This document shows, piece by piece, positions 1 through 11,585 of a DNA stretch of 64,000 bases. Each line of letters begins with the position of its first letter. Within the stretch, counting starts at the first letter, position 1. Made by a program: the position numbers and the translations under genes. This DNA comes from Hemibagrus wyckioides (taxonomy: Eukaryota > Chordata > Actinopteri > Siluriformes > Bagridae), in NCBI RefSeq assembly GCF_019097595.1, contig NC_080731.1:7736571-7800570 (forward strand). Reading direction: 5' to 3'. A model generated the notes under the pieces. That model did no database searches. It saw only the letters and a program-made list of their open reading frames with translations, and was not told where the DNA came from.

Positions 1-423
1 TGGGTGAGTGAGTGCATGTGCACAGGGAGGCATTGTGGCTGCTGAGAAATCAGCTTTCATCCCATTTTAAGATACATCTACAGCTCTACGGAAAAAGGGG
101 TCACCATTTGTCTTTATCAGACAGGAAATCAGTCAGGTGTGCATGCCACAGTGGGCTTTCATGCTCTCAGAGCCCCTGTGAATAAAACATAGGCTATCAG
201 TAATATTGCCAGGATCCGGCTATGACTTATGCAAGTTCAAGGACTTTTATTGATCGGTGAGCCATGCTTAATCAAAGTCTATCTTCTCTACCACTTGTAG
301 TGATTAAATAAGTCAGGCAGTCTGATATAAAGTCTTTGACTCCTTGATTGCTGCTCAATTGCTTCTGCTGCACTCAGTATGTCAAAATTGTTTTGTTTCC
401 ATAGAGAGAGAGTGAGAGAAAGA

Positions 424-454
<31 letters not shown>

Positions 455-591
455 GCCTAGATATGATTCAAAAAGGTACTTCACAAATATTTTGGTTATA
501 TCCTTGCTCAAGATATACAATAGCATCCATCGCTGCTGTTTTGGATCAGTGTTACCTTAGCATTGCATCTGATGTAAGCTGATTCTTTCAC

Positions 592-593
<2 letters not shown>
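1..593. other. Unique AT-rich sequence with one GA microsatellite
   Basis: No gene or mobile element is recognised here. The only structured part is a GA dinucleotide tract at 404-454, slightly interrupted on its left side by GTGAGAGAAAGAGTGTGAG. The rest reads as ordinary non-coding sequence with stops in all frames. Confidence 0.6.
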
Positions 594-660
<67 letters not shown>

Positions 661-664
661 TATA
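594..664. repeat. (TA)n microsatellite
   Basis: A nearly pure TA tract of about 70 bases with one G interruption near 642. The short reading frame through it on the minus strand is a run of alternating Tyr and Ile codons and is an artefact. Confidence 0.95.
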
Positions 665-1463
665 AATTAACCATGAACATGGTATTATAATATCTACATT
701 GAGGTCCAGATGTCTTAAGATCCCAATTAATATGTAAGTGCAAAAGAAGTGGTCGATTTACCAAGAATAATTGTGTGAATAATATCACGTACAATGTAAT
801 GTGTCAATAATATGCGAGCTATTTGTTCTTGATAAGAAGGGTGAGTCCAGCTTTAGACCTAGGTATGAGACGCCAAACTCAGCGTAAAACGTGCCACACG
901 CATAACCACACATCCAGGGTTACTCCAATTAAAGAAGATGAGATGCATTTAACAACTATTCAAGACAATATTCACACATAAAAGAGCGTAACATATTCTT
1001 TACAGTGTTATGCATAATACAGTGTACTATCAAAGGAAAGAAATTATGCAATTTTCTCTGGGAAATGGAGATGGTTTGTTGCTTTGAAACGTTTGTTATC
1101 GAAATTTGAAAATTAGCCAAACCAAGCTTTTCATTTTTCCAGAAAAAGGTGTGATTAAAGAATATCATTTTCATGTTAGTATTGTGTGAGAAGATCTGTT
1201 TCCCTGACACATACAGGCATGAAATAGACCTGAAAAGAATGTAAATAACTCTTGTTCCCATGTAAGAGATATACAGCTGATCTAATAGATGGACACTTGA
1301 TATTGTACAGATTGATCCAGTTGGGTTTCTCTCATGTCTGTGCTGTGATTCTTGATTGGCAGCTTTAAAAGAGCTGAAGCCAAATATGCCTGGGCAGCTT
1401 CCTGAGCAATTTCAACATATCTGATCAAAGGTGACATTGCAGGCAAGTGTGTCTTAACACTCA
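665..1463. other. Unique non-coding sequence, nothing recognised
   Basis: AT-rich sequence with short chance frames only, the longest about 101 codons on the minus strand (956-1261) with no recognisable domain. No repeat family seen elsewhere in the window matches this stretch by eye. Confidence 0.55.
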
Positions 1464-1464
1464 C

Positions 1465-1497
<33 letters not shown>

Positions 1498-1501
1498 GAG
1501 A
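1464..1501. repeat. (GA)n microsatellite
   Basis: About 38 bases of GA with a single GC interruption near 1485. Confidence 0.95.
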
Positions 1502-2490
1502 CTAAAAGTTTGAAGTGTTTAGTTTATCTGGCATTATACTATAATCCAGTACAATTACACGAAGAAGCACCCATGCTTCCACATTATCCTCTTGCACAGA
1601 TGTTCAGGAGGGAAGTAAAGGTGTTGTGTTTTGTTTTATTTTGCTATTTCTTTTTTCTTGCGAGTGTTACATCTCTGTTTCGCCTTTTCATCTTGCTATG
1701 TGGGATGATGGTAGTTCATCAGATAATCAAACCAAGGTGTGGGCAACAACACCGCTTAATCAGATTAGATGTCAGACAGTGAAGGAATAGGGGTATTTAC
1801 ACAACGTGGCTTTATCAACCTCTTTCAAAAGGCGAGCTCGGATTACTCAAACATACAGTAGTGAGTGTTCATCGGCTTGAAAAAACATTTACAAAATATT
1901 ACGGGACTAAAGATGGCAGGTGAGATATGTAGGAGGAATGGTGTTCTGGATTTTATTATGGGAATTAGTACCTGGTGTTTATAAGGGGAGGCTGTAAGTA
2001 AGTGAAAGATGCAGATAAATACATACTGTGGATATGGCACTTTAGCATCTAGGCTTGTAGTACATAAGACTAATTATTTATTATTATTTCCTCTTCCTAT
2101 TTCCTATTATTGACGTTATTACTTACTACACAGTAACTAATGTGAAAAAATACCTGGAATAGGTAACAAGTGTCAGCAAATACGTACCTATCTCAGTTTA
2201 ATCGTTTTCAAGTTTAATATGACATAGAAATGTGTAATACTACTTATAGAATAATATACAGATATTCTGGGGAAACAGAATGATCTTAAAGAAAAATAAT
2301 CAACGATAAGATGGTGTGATGGTGCAGCAATTATAATATATTAATTAAATACTATTTATCTGTTCATATTTTAGTTGGGATATTGTTGTGACATTTATGA
2401 GACAAGTCATTTCCTGTCATATTGTGTGCAATAGCAGCTATAATCAGTGGTTCATGCTCTTTTTGTTCATGCTTTTTCTCTTGAAATGTT
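1502..2490. other. Unique non-coding sequence, nothing recognised
   Basis: AT-rich and without a convincing gene, repeat or tandem array. A 111-codon frame entering from the GA tract (1447-1782) has no domain and begins in the microsatellite, so it is treated as chance. Confidence 0.55.
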
Positions 2491-2760
2491 AAGATAAGAT
2501 AAGATAAGATAAGATAAGATAAGATAAGATAAGATAAGATAAGATAAGATAAGATAAGATAAGATAATCTTTTATTTGTCTCATGGCAGGGGAAATTTAG
2601 GTTAATTGACTTGGAATTATAAAAATGGATATCATAAAAAGACTTAAGACTTAATAGATAAAAGAAATACATATTTATTTTTGCATACAATATAAATGTA
2701 TAATAATAATAAAAAGTCCTCTGTGCTATAAATTTTCCCCATGGTGACATTTACAAAAAA
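2491..2760 (-). mobile_element. Non-LTR retrotransposon 3' tail ending in an (AAGAT)n array
   Basis: An AAGAT pentanucleotide array of about 15 units (2491-2566) is followed directly by sequence that reads, on the minus strand, as CCTGCCATGAGACAAATAAA and then the array as TTATC repeats. An AATAAA-containing 3' end running into a short tandem tail is typical of fish LINE or SINE 3' termini. The body to about 2750 is AT-rich and non-coding. Family not identified. Confidence 0.5.
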
Positions 2761-2856
2761 AGTCACCTTACAAAAAATGTTTCCATAAAATATGTTTTTG
2801 TTCAATAATAATCAGTTTATCATCATCAGTCAGTTCATGTGAAGCGTCCACCATTG

Positions 2857-3075
2857 AATTCAGTTCCATTCAATTTGATATGTTTAGCATTTTTAACATT
2901 GGACATTGTCACAAATCAGCTTTATAGACATACGTTCATAAAACCCGAAATAAAAATGATGAAGTTTAAAATGTTAATTTATATTTATCCTTAATGAGTA
3001 AGCCAGAGGCAACGGCAGCAAGGACAAAACTCCTTAAGATGATATAAAGAAGAAACCTTAGAGAATCGCACTTCG
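2857..3075 (+). repeat. Interspersed repeat, family I (copy 1)
   Basis: This stretch shares ordered blocks with 33753-34075 (same strand) and 49470-49690 (opposite strand): an opening with AATTCA/CAATTT, then a block like ACATTGGACATTGTC followed by AGCTTTA, then AATGAGTAAGCC, then AAACTCCTTAAGATGAT and AAGAAACCTT. The same order in all three copies makes an interspersed repeat much more likely than chance. Class unresolved; no open frame or terminal structure is visible. Confidence 0.6.
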
Positions 3076-3409
3076 CTACATTACCCATAAGCCCCTGCGT
3101 GTCACATTCTCACGCCTCATCACGCCTCTTCTGCATTACTCCTTATTGAAGTTCTACTTCTTGTGTACACCGTCGTCATGTTTTCGTTCCTCGGGGTTTT
3201 TTTTGCCTTTTATAGCCTCCTTCATCTTTTGCTGCTTTATTTTGTTGTTTGTTTGTTACTTTTATACCTTTCAAAATAAAAGTCTTTCGCACTTGCATGA
3301 TTCCCCTGACACAGAGTTTAACTTTATCTTTAAGAGAGTGAGTGTGAGGATGGCATGATTGAGTATGTACTGGGATTGAAACATGTCTCAGTGCTCGCTG
3401 AAGTGAACT
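3076..3409. other. Unique sequence, nothing recognised
   Basis: Short chance frames only. Includes a T-rich stretch around 3185-3260. Confidence 0.5.
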
Positions 3410-3410
3410 A

Positions 3411-3452
<42 letters not shown>
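3410..3452. repeat. (TC)n microsatellite
   Basis: A TC tract of about 43 bases, preceded by an imperfect CTCTCTCGCT. Confidence 0.95.
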
Positions 3453-3453
<1 letters not shown>

Positions 3454-3524
3454 AGACAGTTTCTACTAAAACGGAACAGGTTTCTTCTGCAGTAGAACTC
3501 CTAACAGAAAGCACTCGCATTTAA

Positions 3525-3680
3525 TAATAACAACATAGAAACAAACGATGTATTAGTAACATGAGTTTATTCATCTAAACCTTGCAGCCAGATCTACTTC
3601 GGAGCTTATAGAAAATGAATCAACACTTTCTGACTAATCAGATTCAAAAAATCATGGTAATATGCAGAATTATTTAACAC
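3525..3680 (+). mobile_element. Family F inverted-repeat element, 3' part
   Basis: Contains the diagnostic family-F blocks in order: a CATAGAAACAAACGATGTATTAG segment matching copies at 11340 and 23960, then AAAATGAATCAACAC and TTTCTGACTAATCAG, matching 8850-8880 and 24050-24085. The left half is absent or too diverged to see. Probably a decayed non-autonomous DNA transposon. Confidence 0.5.
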
Positions 3681-5458
3681 GAAAGTATTTGAATATGTAT
3701 TTATCCATATATAGATTTTAGCATCTGATCTTTTACCATTAGCTACCTTGGATTTCCATTTTTTATTGTTAGTGCAAGTAAATAATAAATTATGATACAG
3801 TATCACTATGTCCTGCTCTACATACCTAGCATTTTTCACATACATTAGTAGTTTCTCAAATATACAACATTCAGGGTATGCACCAGAGTTTATTTGTAAA
3901 TATGAATTATAGCATTTACCTACGAAGTATTATATAGTTACAGTAAAGCATTTCAGAATGATTTCAGAAACGGTGGTGAGTCAAGTCAACTGGAAGATAA
4001 GCTTTGTTTCAGGTCGTAAGTAGTTAAGACATTAAGTTTATTACGCAAAACTTTATAATGATAATATGTCATGATAATAAGACATAAAAAAGAAGAAGAA
4101 ATAATTTGTGTTTCTCATCTGGTTCTTCAGTACCAAATTGCATCGCTTAGTAAGTCAACCTTAATAAAGCATTCTTCTCTACGTTATACAGTACTGTGTA
4201 AAAATTCAACCTCACGTAGCACGTAGACATAAACTTTGCCGAAGGTTATTTGCACTGTTTTGCACCGAGCCTGGGAAAGCTAACTCATTATTCCTTTGTC
4301 ATACAAAAACAACCACAATGCACATACGATAAGGCAAACCTGAACAGAAAGGTAACATTTTATTATCAGCATTTGAGCATACAGTTTGATAAGCAGCAAA
4401 TGTTATCATAGAGATACGTGTTTAGACAAACAACCTAATCTTTTCGACTCAAAGGCAGCTCACATGATCAGAAATTTCCATTATTTGTCTTCGGAAGTTA
4501 AGATTATTATTCAGGAATGCATTGTATTTACCTGAACTAATATTGATGACTGATAACATTCATTCTTTATCATATTACACGGCAGAATTTTTTTTTTTCC
4601 CACAACACAGTATTCCCACACCGTTGGAGTGTTCGTTTCTCATTTACTCATTCGCAAAAAGGTTTCATGTGATTGGACAGGAAGCACAGCTTAAAATATC
4701 CCTGAGTTTGATGTGAAGTTGGTTCCCAGTGTCTGCACCATCAGGAAGGACAATGACCTTGAGAGGACAGGTTTTTGTTTCAGGTTGAGGATGGTGCATA
4801 TTGTCACCTCGGGGGCACTACAGCTGAAACTGTAATCTTCCGCTGTTTTAGTCTCTCCTAAATGTGTGTTATGACCCAAAGCCAAGGGGGGAAAAAAATA
4901 GTTAAAATGTTCACGGGGGTGGGCATGAGACGAGTCGGAGGGAGAGGGAGGGGGTTGTCATGAGATGACACAGTCTGTGGTGAAGAGACTGACTCTGCCT
5001 TTTTTTTCCAGACCACTTAACAGGGATATATGAACTACTTAACATCCATCTCTAAAGCAACATTTTAAATCCTGCTATTCCATCTCTTCACAGGACAGCC
5101 ATTCATTCTGCAAATTGCACCTAAAACTGGAGCTGGTGCTGTAGATAATGTAAGATAAGAATAGGGAGGCGAAATGGATAATTTTGTTATTGATTTTCCA
5201 CTATATTCTAAAGTTACATTTCGGCATACCGGTACAGCCGGAGGAGGCAAATGATCTGGATGTGATATCATTGCACACTTAAAAGGCCCTATTTGCACGT
5301 TATCTAAAAGTTCTGACCAGAGCGATGACTATGAAAAGTGTAAAGAATCAAAGCTAAGACATCACCAATCCTTCTTTTGTATCATAGCATTGACGCGTAA
5401 CACAGGAGTAACTGTAATCTTTGAGGAACAGCAGTAGGTCTAATTACAGCGTTTAGCA
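3681..5458. other. Unique AT-rich sequence
   Basis: No gene, RNA or repeat family recognised. There is a G-rich patch at 4912-4960 with purine runs. The frames at 4522-4716, 4691-4885 and 5065-5298 are short and without motif. Confidence 0.5.
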
Positions 5459-5890
5459 GTCCCTCCAGGATTTTGTGATTTTTTTGCGATCACGGAAAGT
5501 ATAGCACGAAATCGCAGGAGGTTTTTTTTAAAATCTCAGCTGATTTGGGTCAGGTGACGTCATCACAACATTTACATTGCATTTCTGGCATTTAGCAGAT
5601 GCTGTTATCCAGAGAACTTAAAATTTATCTCATTTATTACACAACTGAGCAGTTGAGGGTTAAGGGCTTCGCTCAGGGGTCCAGCTTGGTTAACCTGGGA
5701 TTTAAACTCGCAATTTTCTCATCAGTAGTCCAAAAGCCTTAAACACTAAGCTACCACATCCCTACAACATGCATTCAGCAAAAGCCCTCTTCAATTCATG
5801 TGCCTCGAACATCATAGAAAGTAATAACATATGCGTCTTCACTGGAGGTCCTTATATGAAGAATTTTGCTGCGCAATATCATCATATATG
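5459..5890 (+). mobile_element. Old transposon fragment, split by a SINE
   Basis: The opening block (5459-5500: CCCTCCAGGATTTTGTGATT and TTTTGCGATCACGG) and the following TCAGGTGACGTCATCAC segment resemble a repeat I recall as common in fish genomes, probably a DNA transposon terminus. It is interrupted at 5572-5763 by a SINE and resumes with GCATTCAGCAAAAGCCCTC. The family assignment rests on memory, not on a search. Confidence 0.4.
5572..5763 (-). mobile_element. tRNA-derived SINE with 7-bp target site duplication
   Basis: The element reads GCATTTAGCAGATGC, CTTATCC-like sequence, CAACTGAGCAGTTGAGGG and TTAAGGGC, and ends with GTAGTCCAAAAGCC and AAGCTACCAC. On the minus strand this end gives a tRNA-like head with an A-box-like GTAGCTTAGTG and a B-box-like GAGTTTAAATCCC. 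The flanks carry the direct repeat ACAACAT at 5565-5571 and 5764-5770, a clear target site duplication. The same family recurs at 20574, 22931, 58440 and 58888. Confidence 0.8.
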
Positions 5891-6300
5891 CAAAGTATAG
5901 TTCTGGAAAAAAAAAAAAGCATAAAAGTCTTTGCATCCCAAATTTTATATTAACAAACAAAGCTCCAAGCATTTATGGCTGCAACGATCCCCAAAAAAAT
6001 CCTGGAAGAACTGAAGACTAAAGTGGATTTCACAGTTAGAGAATCAACCAGTTTAACATTTACCGCATGTGAAGAGAAGGGAAATCATTTCCAGGTGCTA
6101 ATGTGGTGAAAGAAGAGCACACTCTGGAGGTGGCAGGCTTTAGTTTTACAGAAGTAGAATATGTTTTAACACAAAGCTGACTAAAAAGTCGCCTTTTCAG
6201 AGAAAATGATCTATGCCTATCGTATAGAAAAACCTAAACCTAATCAGCTGGAGCTTGAAACAATCCCATAATTGATTATATCTTCTTCTGGAATACATCA
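5891..6300. other. Unclassified, possibly transposon-derived
   Basis: AT-rich sequence with an A12 run near 5910. It lies between two transposon-like pieces and may be the interior of a decayed element, but no transposase motif is readable in any frame. Confidence 0.3.
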
Positions 6301-6455
6301 AGATAAAATAAAATAAAAAATATTTCATTTCTTGGACGATTTCTTCCCATTAGTTATTTATTCAATAGTATTCCAACAATAGTAGAACATACAGCATTAT
6401 AAAGAAAGAAACCTCTGACAGGAGCAGGTGTGTCCAGACTTTTGACTGGTAGTTT
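6301..6455 (+). mobile_element. Possible DNA-transposon right terminus
   Basis: The block GTGTGTCCAGACTTTTGACTGG at 6427-6448 resembles the common Tc1/mariner-type terminus that reads 'gtgtccaaacttttgactggtactg' in many fish copies. The sequence upstream is AT-rich with AAAATA-type runs. A matching left terminus was not found. Confidence 0.4.
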
Positions 6456-6924
6456 GATTGTAACTGATCATAAACAGAATTCATACTCATGTCTGCACTC
6501 GTTTATTTTGGATTCATATCATTCTTTGAACAGTCACGTTGAACCACTTTTAACGGGTGTTGTTCTTGGTAAATATTTATGCACATTTTCAGAAAAACTG
6601 AAGAGATCCAGACTCATCACAGCTATGGCGAATAAACAGTATGTTTAACAACACATATAGACATGTTTCTCTCTTTACCTTTATCTACTAAATTTACAGC
6701 AGGAGGACACTTTATGGAATTTAGTCTTCTCCTTTACTTTTCCAGTTTTTATTTTTTAGTAATGCAAATACAGTGTTATGAGATTAATGTGAGTCTCAGG
6801 TACACTGTTGTTGTTTTAAAATGTATTTTAACCCTCATGCTGTTCTTGGGAAATTAAATTCAACCTGTTTTTATAACAGAAATATGGTTTTATTTCATGT
6901 AAATGAGGTCTATTGACCATAAAC
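6456..6924. other. Unique sequence, nothing recognised
   Basis: Two short plus-strand frames (6430-6648 and 6663-6857) have no domain content. Treated as non-coding. Confidence 0.5.
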
Positions 6925-7370
6925 AACATTTGGGCTTTTCCCTTCAGGGGTCTCCACAGTGAATCATCTCTCTCCACCTATCCCTATCTTCTGCATCCTT
7001 TAACACTTGCACCCACTAGCTTCATATCCTCATTTATTACATCCATATACCTCCTCTTTGGCCTTCCTCTTTGCCTCCTGCCTGGCAGCTCCATGTCCAA
7101 CATTCTCCTACCAATATACTCACTCTCCCTCCTCTGGACATGTCCAAACCATCTTAATCTGGCCTCCCTAACTTTGTCCCCCAAACATCTAACATAAGCT
7201 GTCCCTCTGATGTACTCGTGTCCAACCGTGTCACTCCCAAAGGGAACCTCAACATCTTCAGCTCTGCTACCTCCAGCTCTGACTCCTGTCTCTTCCTCAG
7301 TGACACTGCCTCTAAACCATACAGCATGGCCGGTCTCACTGTCTTGTACATCTTCCCCTTGATTCTCGCT
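6925..7370 (-). pseudogene. Non-LTR retrotransposon fragment, C-terminal part of ORF2
   Basis: On the minus strand two overlapping frames (7351-7154 and 7184-6984) together encode the end of a reverse-transcriptase polyprotein: an RPAMLYGLEAVSLRKRQ block, then AELKMLRF, then REARLRWFGHVQRR, then GRRQRGRPKRRYMDV. These are the post-RT blocks I recall from RTE-like or related fish LINEs. The frame changes between the blocks, so it is broken. Only about 440 bp of the 3' end is present, which fits 5' truncation at insertion. A second copy at 23130-23561 has a longer continuous frame. Confidence 0.8.
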
Positions 7371-8394
7371 GATATTGAAATGACATAGTGTGGTATATGA
7401 AGTTATTCAAAACACAGAATTGGGTGATAATTTTTTTAAAAACAGTTTAACCTGACCAGGAAAATATTAATCCAGGAGGACAAAAAGGGAAGACAACATG
7501 AAGGTTAAATGCTGATATATCTAAGCTCTGATTTTTAGGTCCATGTTAATTAGCTAAAATCATTTGCAGCTTGTTATTAGGATCTGAACCTACTGTACAT
7601 ATATTCTCTGATTGTTGCTAGGGATCGTACAGTATGTTCATTTATAAATTCAGACAGCTTTAAAAAAAAATATTGAAGTGATTTTCTGGAAATAAATGTA
7701 CACCATAAGTAAGATGACTTTGTAGAGATTGCACCAATTCAAGATATTTTGGATTAGTAAAGAGTTTGTGATTGCGATTTCTAACATTAGTCTACATTTC
7801 ACCTAATAAGACAAACTCTTCTCAATTAACAGACTAAGTATGTGGAGCTGTGTGTTGCACTGCTTTACTCCGAGTAGCTCAGATTTCTTTGCTCGTCTCT
7901 CTCAGAGAGGCTATTCACACACCACTGTTTCCCCTTAGGATAGCACTATCATCGAAATACAATCCCAGCCTGATAATGCTGAAATCCGTGCACTACTTTT
8001 ACTATTTAATCACTATAATTTGTCTCCATCCTAAAGTACAGCCCGTAGGCATTAACATTGTCAGTTTATGTGAAATTAAACCTGTCTCACAGCTCTGCTC
8101 TTTGCACTGCATTGCGCTGGATGCAAGGATCGAAATTCTCAGCATGTCTTTTATTAGTTTAAAAAATATACAGATGTGTTTATTATTGGAATGTAATGGA
8201 TTTAGATGCCCATATGATCCCAAAGGAAAATTACACCCCATGTCCCATCATCTGCAAGAAAATCATGGAGCAAAATGTAATAATGTTGTATATGGTTAGA
8301 AATAGTAAAAAAGTAAATAAAACATAACCAAAAATGCTGGCCTAAGACTACACTATCATTAATTATTGTCCTATAAATCCACACTCCAGAAGTG
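7371..8394. other. Unique sequence, no supported gene
   Basis: A 149-codon plus-strand frame at 7850-8299 is long for this base composition but has no recognisable domain, no repeated pattern and an overlapping minus-strand frame of similar quality. I regard it as chance. A 9-A run occurs near 7662-7670. Confidence 0.5.
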
Positions 8395-8905
8395 GTTTAT
8401 TCTTCTTACACCACAGCAGTTTGTAAAAATAGAAAAAAATTACTTGTTAATAAATTCTACTTCATACAGTTGAACCATTTAAAGTTATGTTTAATGCTGT
8501 GATACAAAGAGTTAGTTCTTATCACATACATAATAGAAGCTAGAAAGACCCTTTTCACTTTCATGATGTTATTAAGGCTTAAAAACAAGAAAAGTCTTGT
8601 TAGTTGAGAAAATCACAATGTGTGAGATCCTCTCTTCTGAAGGCTTTTTAGTGACAGGAAACCTGAGACTCTGTTCATAAATATTCAACAAATTAATCAT
8701 TTTTTTGTTAAATAACATGTATTTAAGCTTTAGATTATATGGACTGTCCATAAGAAGTCATTGTGAATGAGTTTTACTGTATGCATGTTTTAACTTTGAT
8801 TTACCTTGCAGAAGGAACCACTGTCAAAACTGCTGTTAAAGAAAATTAATCAACACCTTCTGACCAATCACATTCAAGAACTTTTTCTTCAGTGATCTGT
8901 ACCAC
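8395..8905 (+). mobile_element. Family F inverted-repeat element (copy A)
   Basis: Left end TTATTCTTCTTACACCACAGC at about 8398-8418 matches the left ends at 10976, 15811 and 46851. The right part has AAAATTAATCAACACCTTC and TGACCAATCACATTCAAGA, which recur in family F. In the better-preserved copy ending near 24105 the right end reads AACAGCGCTGTTTTATAA, roughly the reverse complement of the left end. That terminal symmetry with a non-coding interior of about 500 bp suggests a non-autonomous DNA transposon. Confidence 0.6.
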
Positions 8906-8974
8906 CATCATGCTATTACAGATGTGTTATGTGAGGTATGTATAGAAGCCCATTTCTGCCACTGAATAAAAAAA

Positions 8975-10965
8975 TTAAAAAGAGGTTATTGCGACTTTTT
9001 ATCTCACGATTCTGACTTTTTTTTCTCAGAATTGCGATTTATATCTCACAATTCTGACTTTTTTCTCGCAAAATTAAATATATCTCAAAATTCTGAGAAA
9101 AAAGTCAGAATTGTGAGTTTATATCTCAAAATTCTGAGAAAAAAATAGTCAGAATTGCGAGTTTATATCTCAAAATTCTGAGAAAAAAAGTCAGAATTGC
9201 AAGTTTATATCTCAAAATTCTGAGAAAAAAGTCAGAATTGCGAGTTTATATCTCAAAATTCTGAGAAAAAAAGTCAGAATTGCGAGTTTATATCTCAAAA
9301 TTCTGAGAAAAAAATAGTCAGAATTGCGAGTTTATATCTCAAAATTCTGAGAAAAAAAGTCAGAATTGCAAGTTTATATCTCAAAATTCTGAGAAAAAAG
9401 TCAGAATTGCGAGTTTATATCTCAGAATTCTGAGAAAAAAAGTCAGAATTGCGAGTTTATATCTCAAAAAATTCTGAGAAAAAAAGTCAGAATTGCGAGT
9501 TTATATCTCAAAAAATTCTGAGAAAAAAAGTCAGAATTGCGAGTTTATATCTCAAAAAATTCTGAGAAAAAAAGTCAGAATTGCGAGTTTATATCTCAAA
9601 AAATTCTGAGAAAAAAAGTCAGAATTGTGAGTTTATATCTCAAAATTCTGAGAAAAATAGTCAGAATTGCGAGTTTACATCTCAAAATTCTGAGAAAAAA
9701 AGTCAGAATTGCGAGTTTACATCACGCAGTTCTGAGAAAAAAGTCAGAATTGCGAGTTTATATCTCAAAATTCTGAGAAAAAAAGTCAGAATTGCAAGTT
9801 TATATCTCAAAATTCTGAGAAAAAAAGTCAGAATTGCGAGTTTACATCACGCAATTCTGAGAAAAAAAGTCAGAATTGCGAGTTTATATCTCAAAATTCT
9901 GAGAAAAAAAGTCAGAATTGTGAGTTTATATCTCAAAATTCTGAGAAAAAAAGTCAGAATTGTGAGTTTACATCTCAAAATTCTGAGAAAAATAGTCAGA
10001 ATTGCAAGTTTACATCTCAAAATTCTGAGAAAAAAAGTCAGAATTGCGAGTTTACATCACGCAGTTCTGAGAAAAAAGTCAGAATTGCGAGTTTATATCT
10101 CAAAATTCTGAGAAAAAATGTCAGAATTGCAAGTTTATATCTCAAAATTCTGAGAAAAATAGTCAGAATTGTGAGTTTACATCTCAAAATTCTGAGAAAA
10201 AAAGTCAGAATTGTGAGTTTATATCTCAAAATTCTGAGAAAAATAGTCAGAATTGCAAGTTTACATCTCAAAATTCTGAGAAAAATAGTCAGAATTGCGA
10301 GTTTACATCTCAAAATTCTGAGAAAAAAAGTCAGAATTGCGAGTTTACATCACGCAATTCTGAGAAAAAAAGTCAGAATTGCGAGTTTATATCTCAAAAT
10401 TCTGAGAAAAATAGTCAGAATTGCGAGTTTACATCTCAAAATTCTGAGAAAAAAAGTCAGAATTGCGAGTTTACATCACGCAGTTCTGAGAAAAAAGTCA
10501 GAATTGCGAGTTTATATCTCAAAATTCTGAGAAAAAATGTCAGAATTGCAAGTTTATATCTCAAAATTCTGAGAAAAATAGTCAGAATTGTGAGTTTACA
10601 TCTCAAAATTCTGAGAAAAAAAGTCAGAATTGCGAGTTTATATCTCAAAATTCTGAGAAAAAAAGTCAGAATTGCAAGTTTACATCTCAAAATTCTGAGA
10701 AAAATAGTCAGAATTGTGAGTTTACATCTCAAAATTCTGAGAAAAAAAGTCAGAATTGCGAGTTTACATCACGCAATTCTGAGAAAAAAAGTCAGAATTG
10801 CAAGTTTATATCTCAAAATTCTGAAAAAAAAGTCAGAATTGCGAGTTTATATCTCAAAATTCTGAGAAAAAAGTCAGAATTGTGAGTTTATATCTCAAAA
10901 TTCTGAGAAAAATAGTCAGAATTGCAAGTTTACATCACGCAATTCTGAGAAAAAAAGTCAGAACC
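8975..10965. repeat. 2-kb minisatellite of about 42-bp units with higher-order structure
   Basis: About 45 tandem copies of a unit like AATTCTGAGAAAAAAAGTC + AGAATTGCGAGTTTATATCTC. Variants are T/C in the TATATC/TACATC position, GCGAG/GTGAG/GCAAG, and a CATCACGCAG/CATCACGCAA type. The AAATAGTC variant at 9146 and 9315 gives a 169-bp higher-order period; the AAAAAATGTC variant at 10119 and 10538 gives a 419-bp period. The leftmost units (about 8985-9075) are in the opposite orientation (TCACGATTCTGACTTTTTTT). Frames of up to 176 codons run through it because a 42-bp unit keeps phase; they are not genes. Confidence 0.95.
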
Positions 10966-10975
10966 CTGAAGTTTT

Positions 10976-11471
10976 TTATTTCTCTTATACTACGGCAAAT
11001 TTTAATGAATTAATACATGAATTACTTAATCAATCAACAACCAAGATGTAATTTTTGATTCATAAATACGAGGTAGTGCTTTGAAAACAATCCTTTAACT
11101 GACAGTCAGTGGTGTAAGGACCAGAGTAATAAGAGTGACTATTTGTTGTAGCAGCAGTGTTAATGTTGTGGAACGTCGAGACAAGTTAGTTATCTGCTAC
11201 CACTTACTTTATAACAACAGTAAACAGACGGTCTCTTACTTTCGCTCTCTCTTTTGCATTGTTCTTTGTTAAGAAGAAAATCTGTTTATTATTAGTGGAT
11301 CATCTGCCATACAAGTCCCTCTCTATGGGTGGTTACTATAGAAACAATAATGTATTAGAATGAGCACATTCATAATAACCATTTGTTATTGGTGATGTTC
11401 TACAGAGATGTGGCAAATCTTCTGACCAATCAGGTGTGAGATTTCAACCACGTTGTGATATAATTCTTTAT
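10976..11471 (+). mobile_element. Family F inverted-repeat element (copy B), nearly full length
   Basis: Left end TTATTTCTCTTATACTACGGC at 10976 and right end CCACGTTGTGATATAATTC at 11448-11466 are imperfect reverse complements. The interior has GGTTACTATAGAAACAATAA, TGTATTAGAATGAGC and TCTGACCAATCAGG, the family-F landmarks. It begins about 10 bp after the last unit of the 2-kb minisatellite. No transposase frame. Confidence 0.55.
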
Positions 11472-11585
11472 TATTCTTTACAAAAAAGCTACGTTTTCAT
11501 ACCTGAAATATCAGTATATTAACATGCTATAGTAATCATCATCATCATCATCATCCTCAATTTTAAGTTATTTCATATCCTAGCC
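11472..11585. repeat. Short (ATC)n tract in unique sequence
   Basis: Seven or so ATC units around 11533-11554, otherwise unremarkable sequence between two repeats. Confidence 0.7.

Noticed and set aside
6925..7370. Functional reverse-transcriptase gene
   Set aside because: Only the C-terminal tail is present and the frame changes inside it.
7850..8299. 149-codon plus-strand frame
   Set aside because: No domain, no codon or splice signal, and a competing minus-strand frame over the same bases.
9537..10865. Several long overlapping frames on both strands (up to 176 codons) with repeating protein patterns
   Set aside because: They are translations of the 42-bp minisatellite unit, which is divisible by three and so stays open. 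Shifts between 41, 42 and 43 bp units end them at random.
8975..10965. Regular repeat array resembling a CRISPR
   Set aside because: Units are contiguous with no unique spacers, and the setting is a vertebrate genome.
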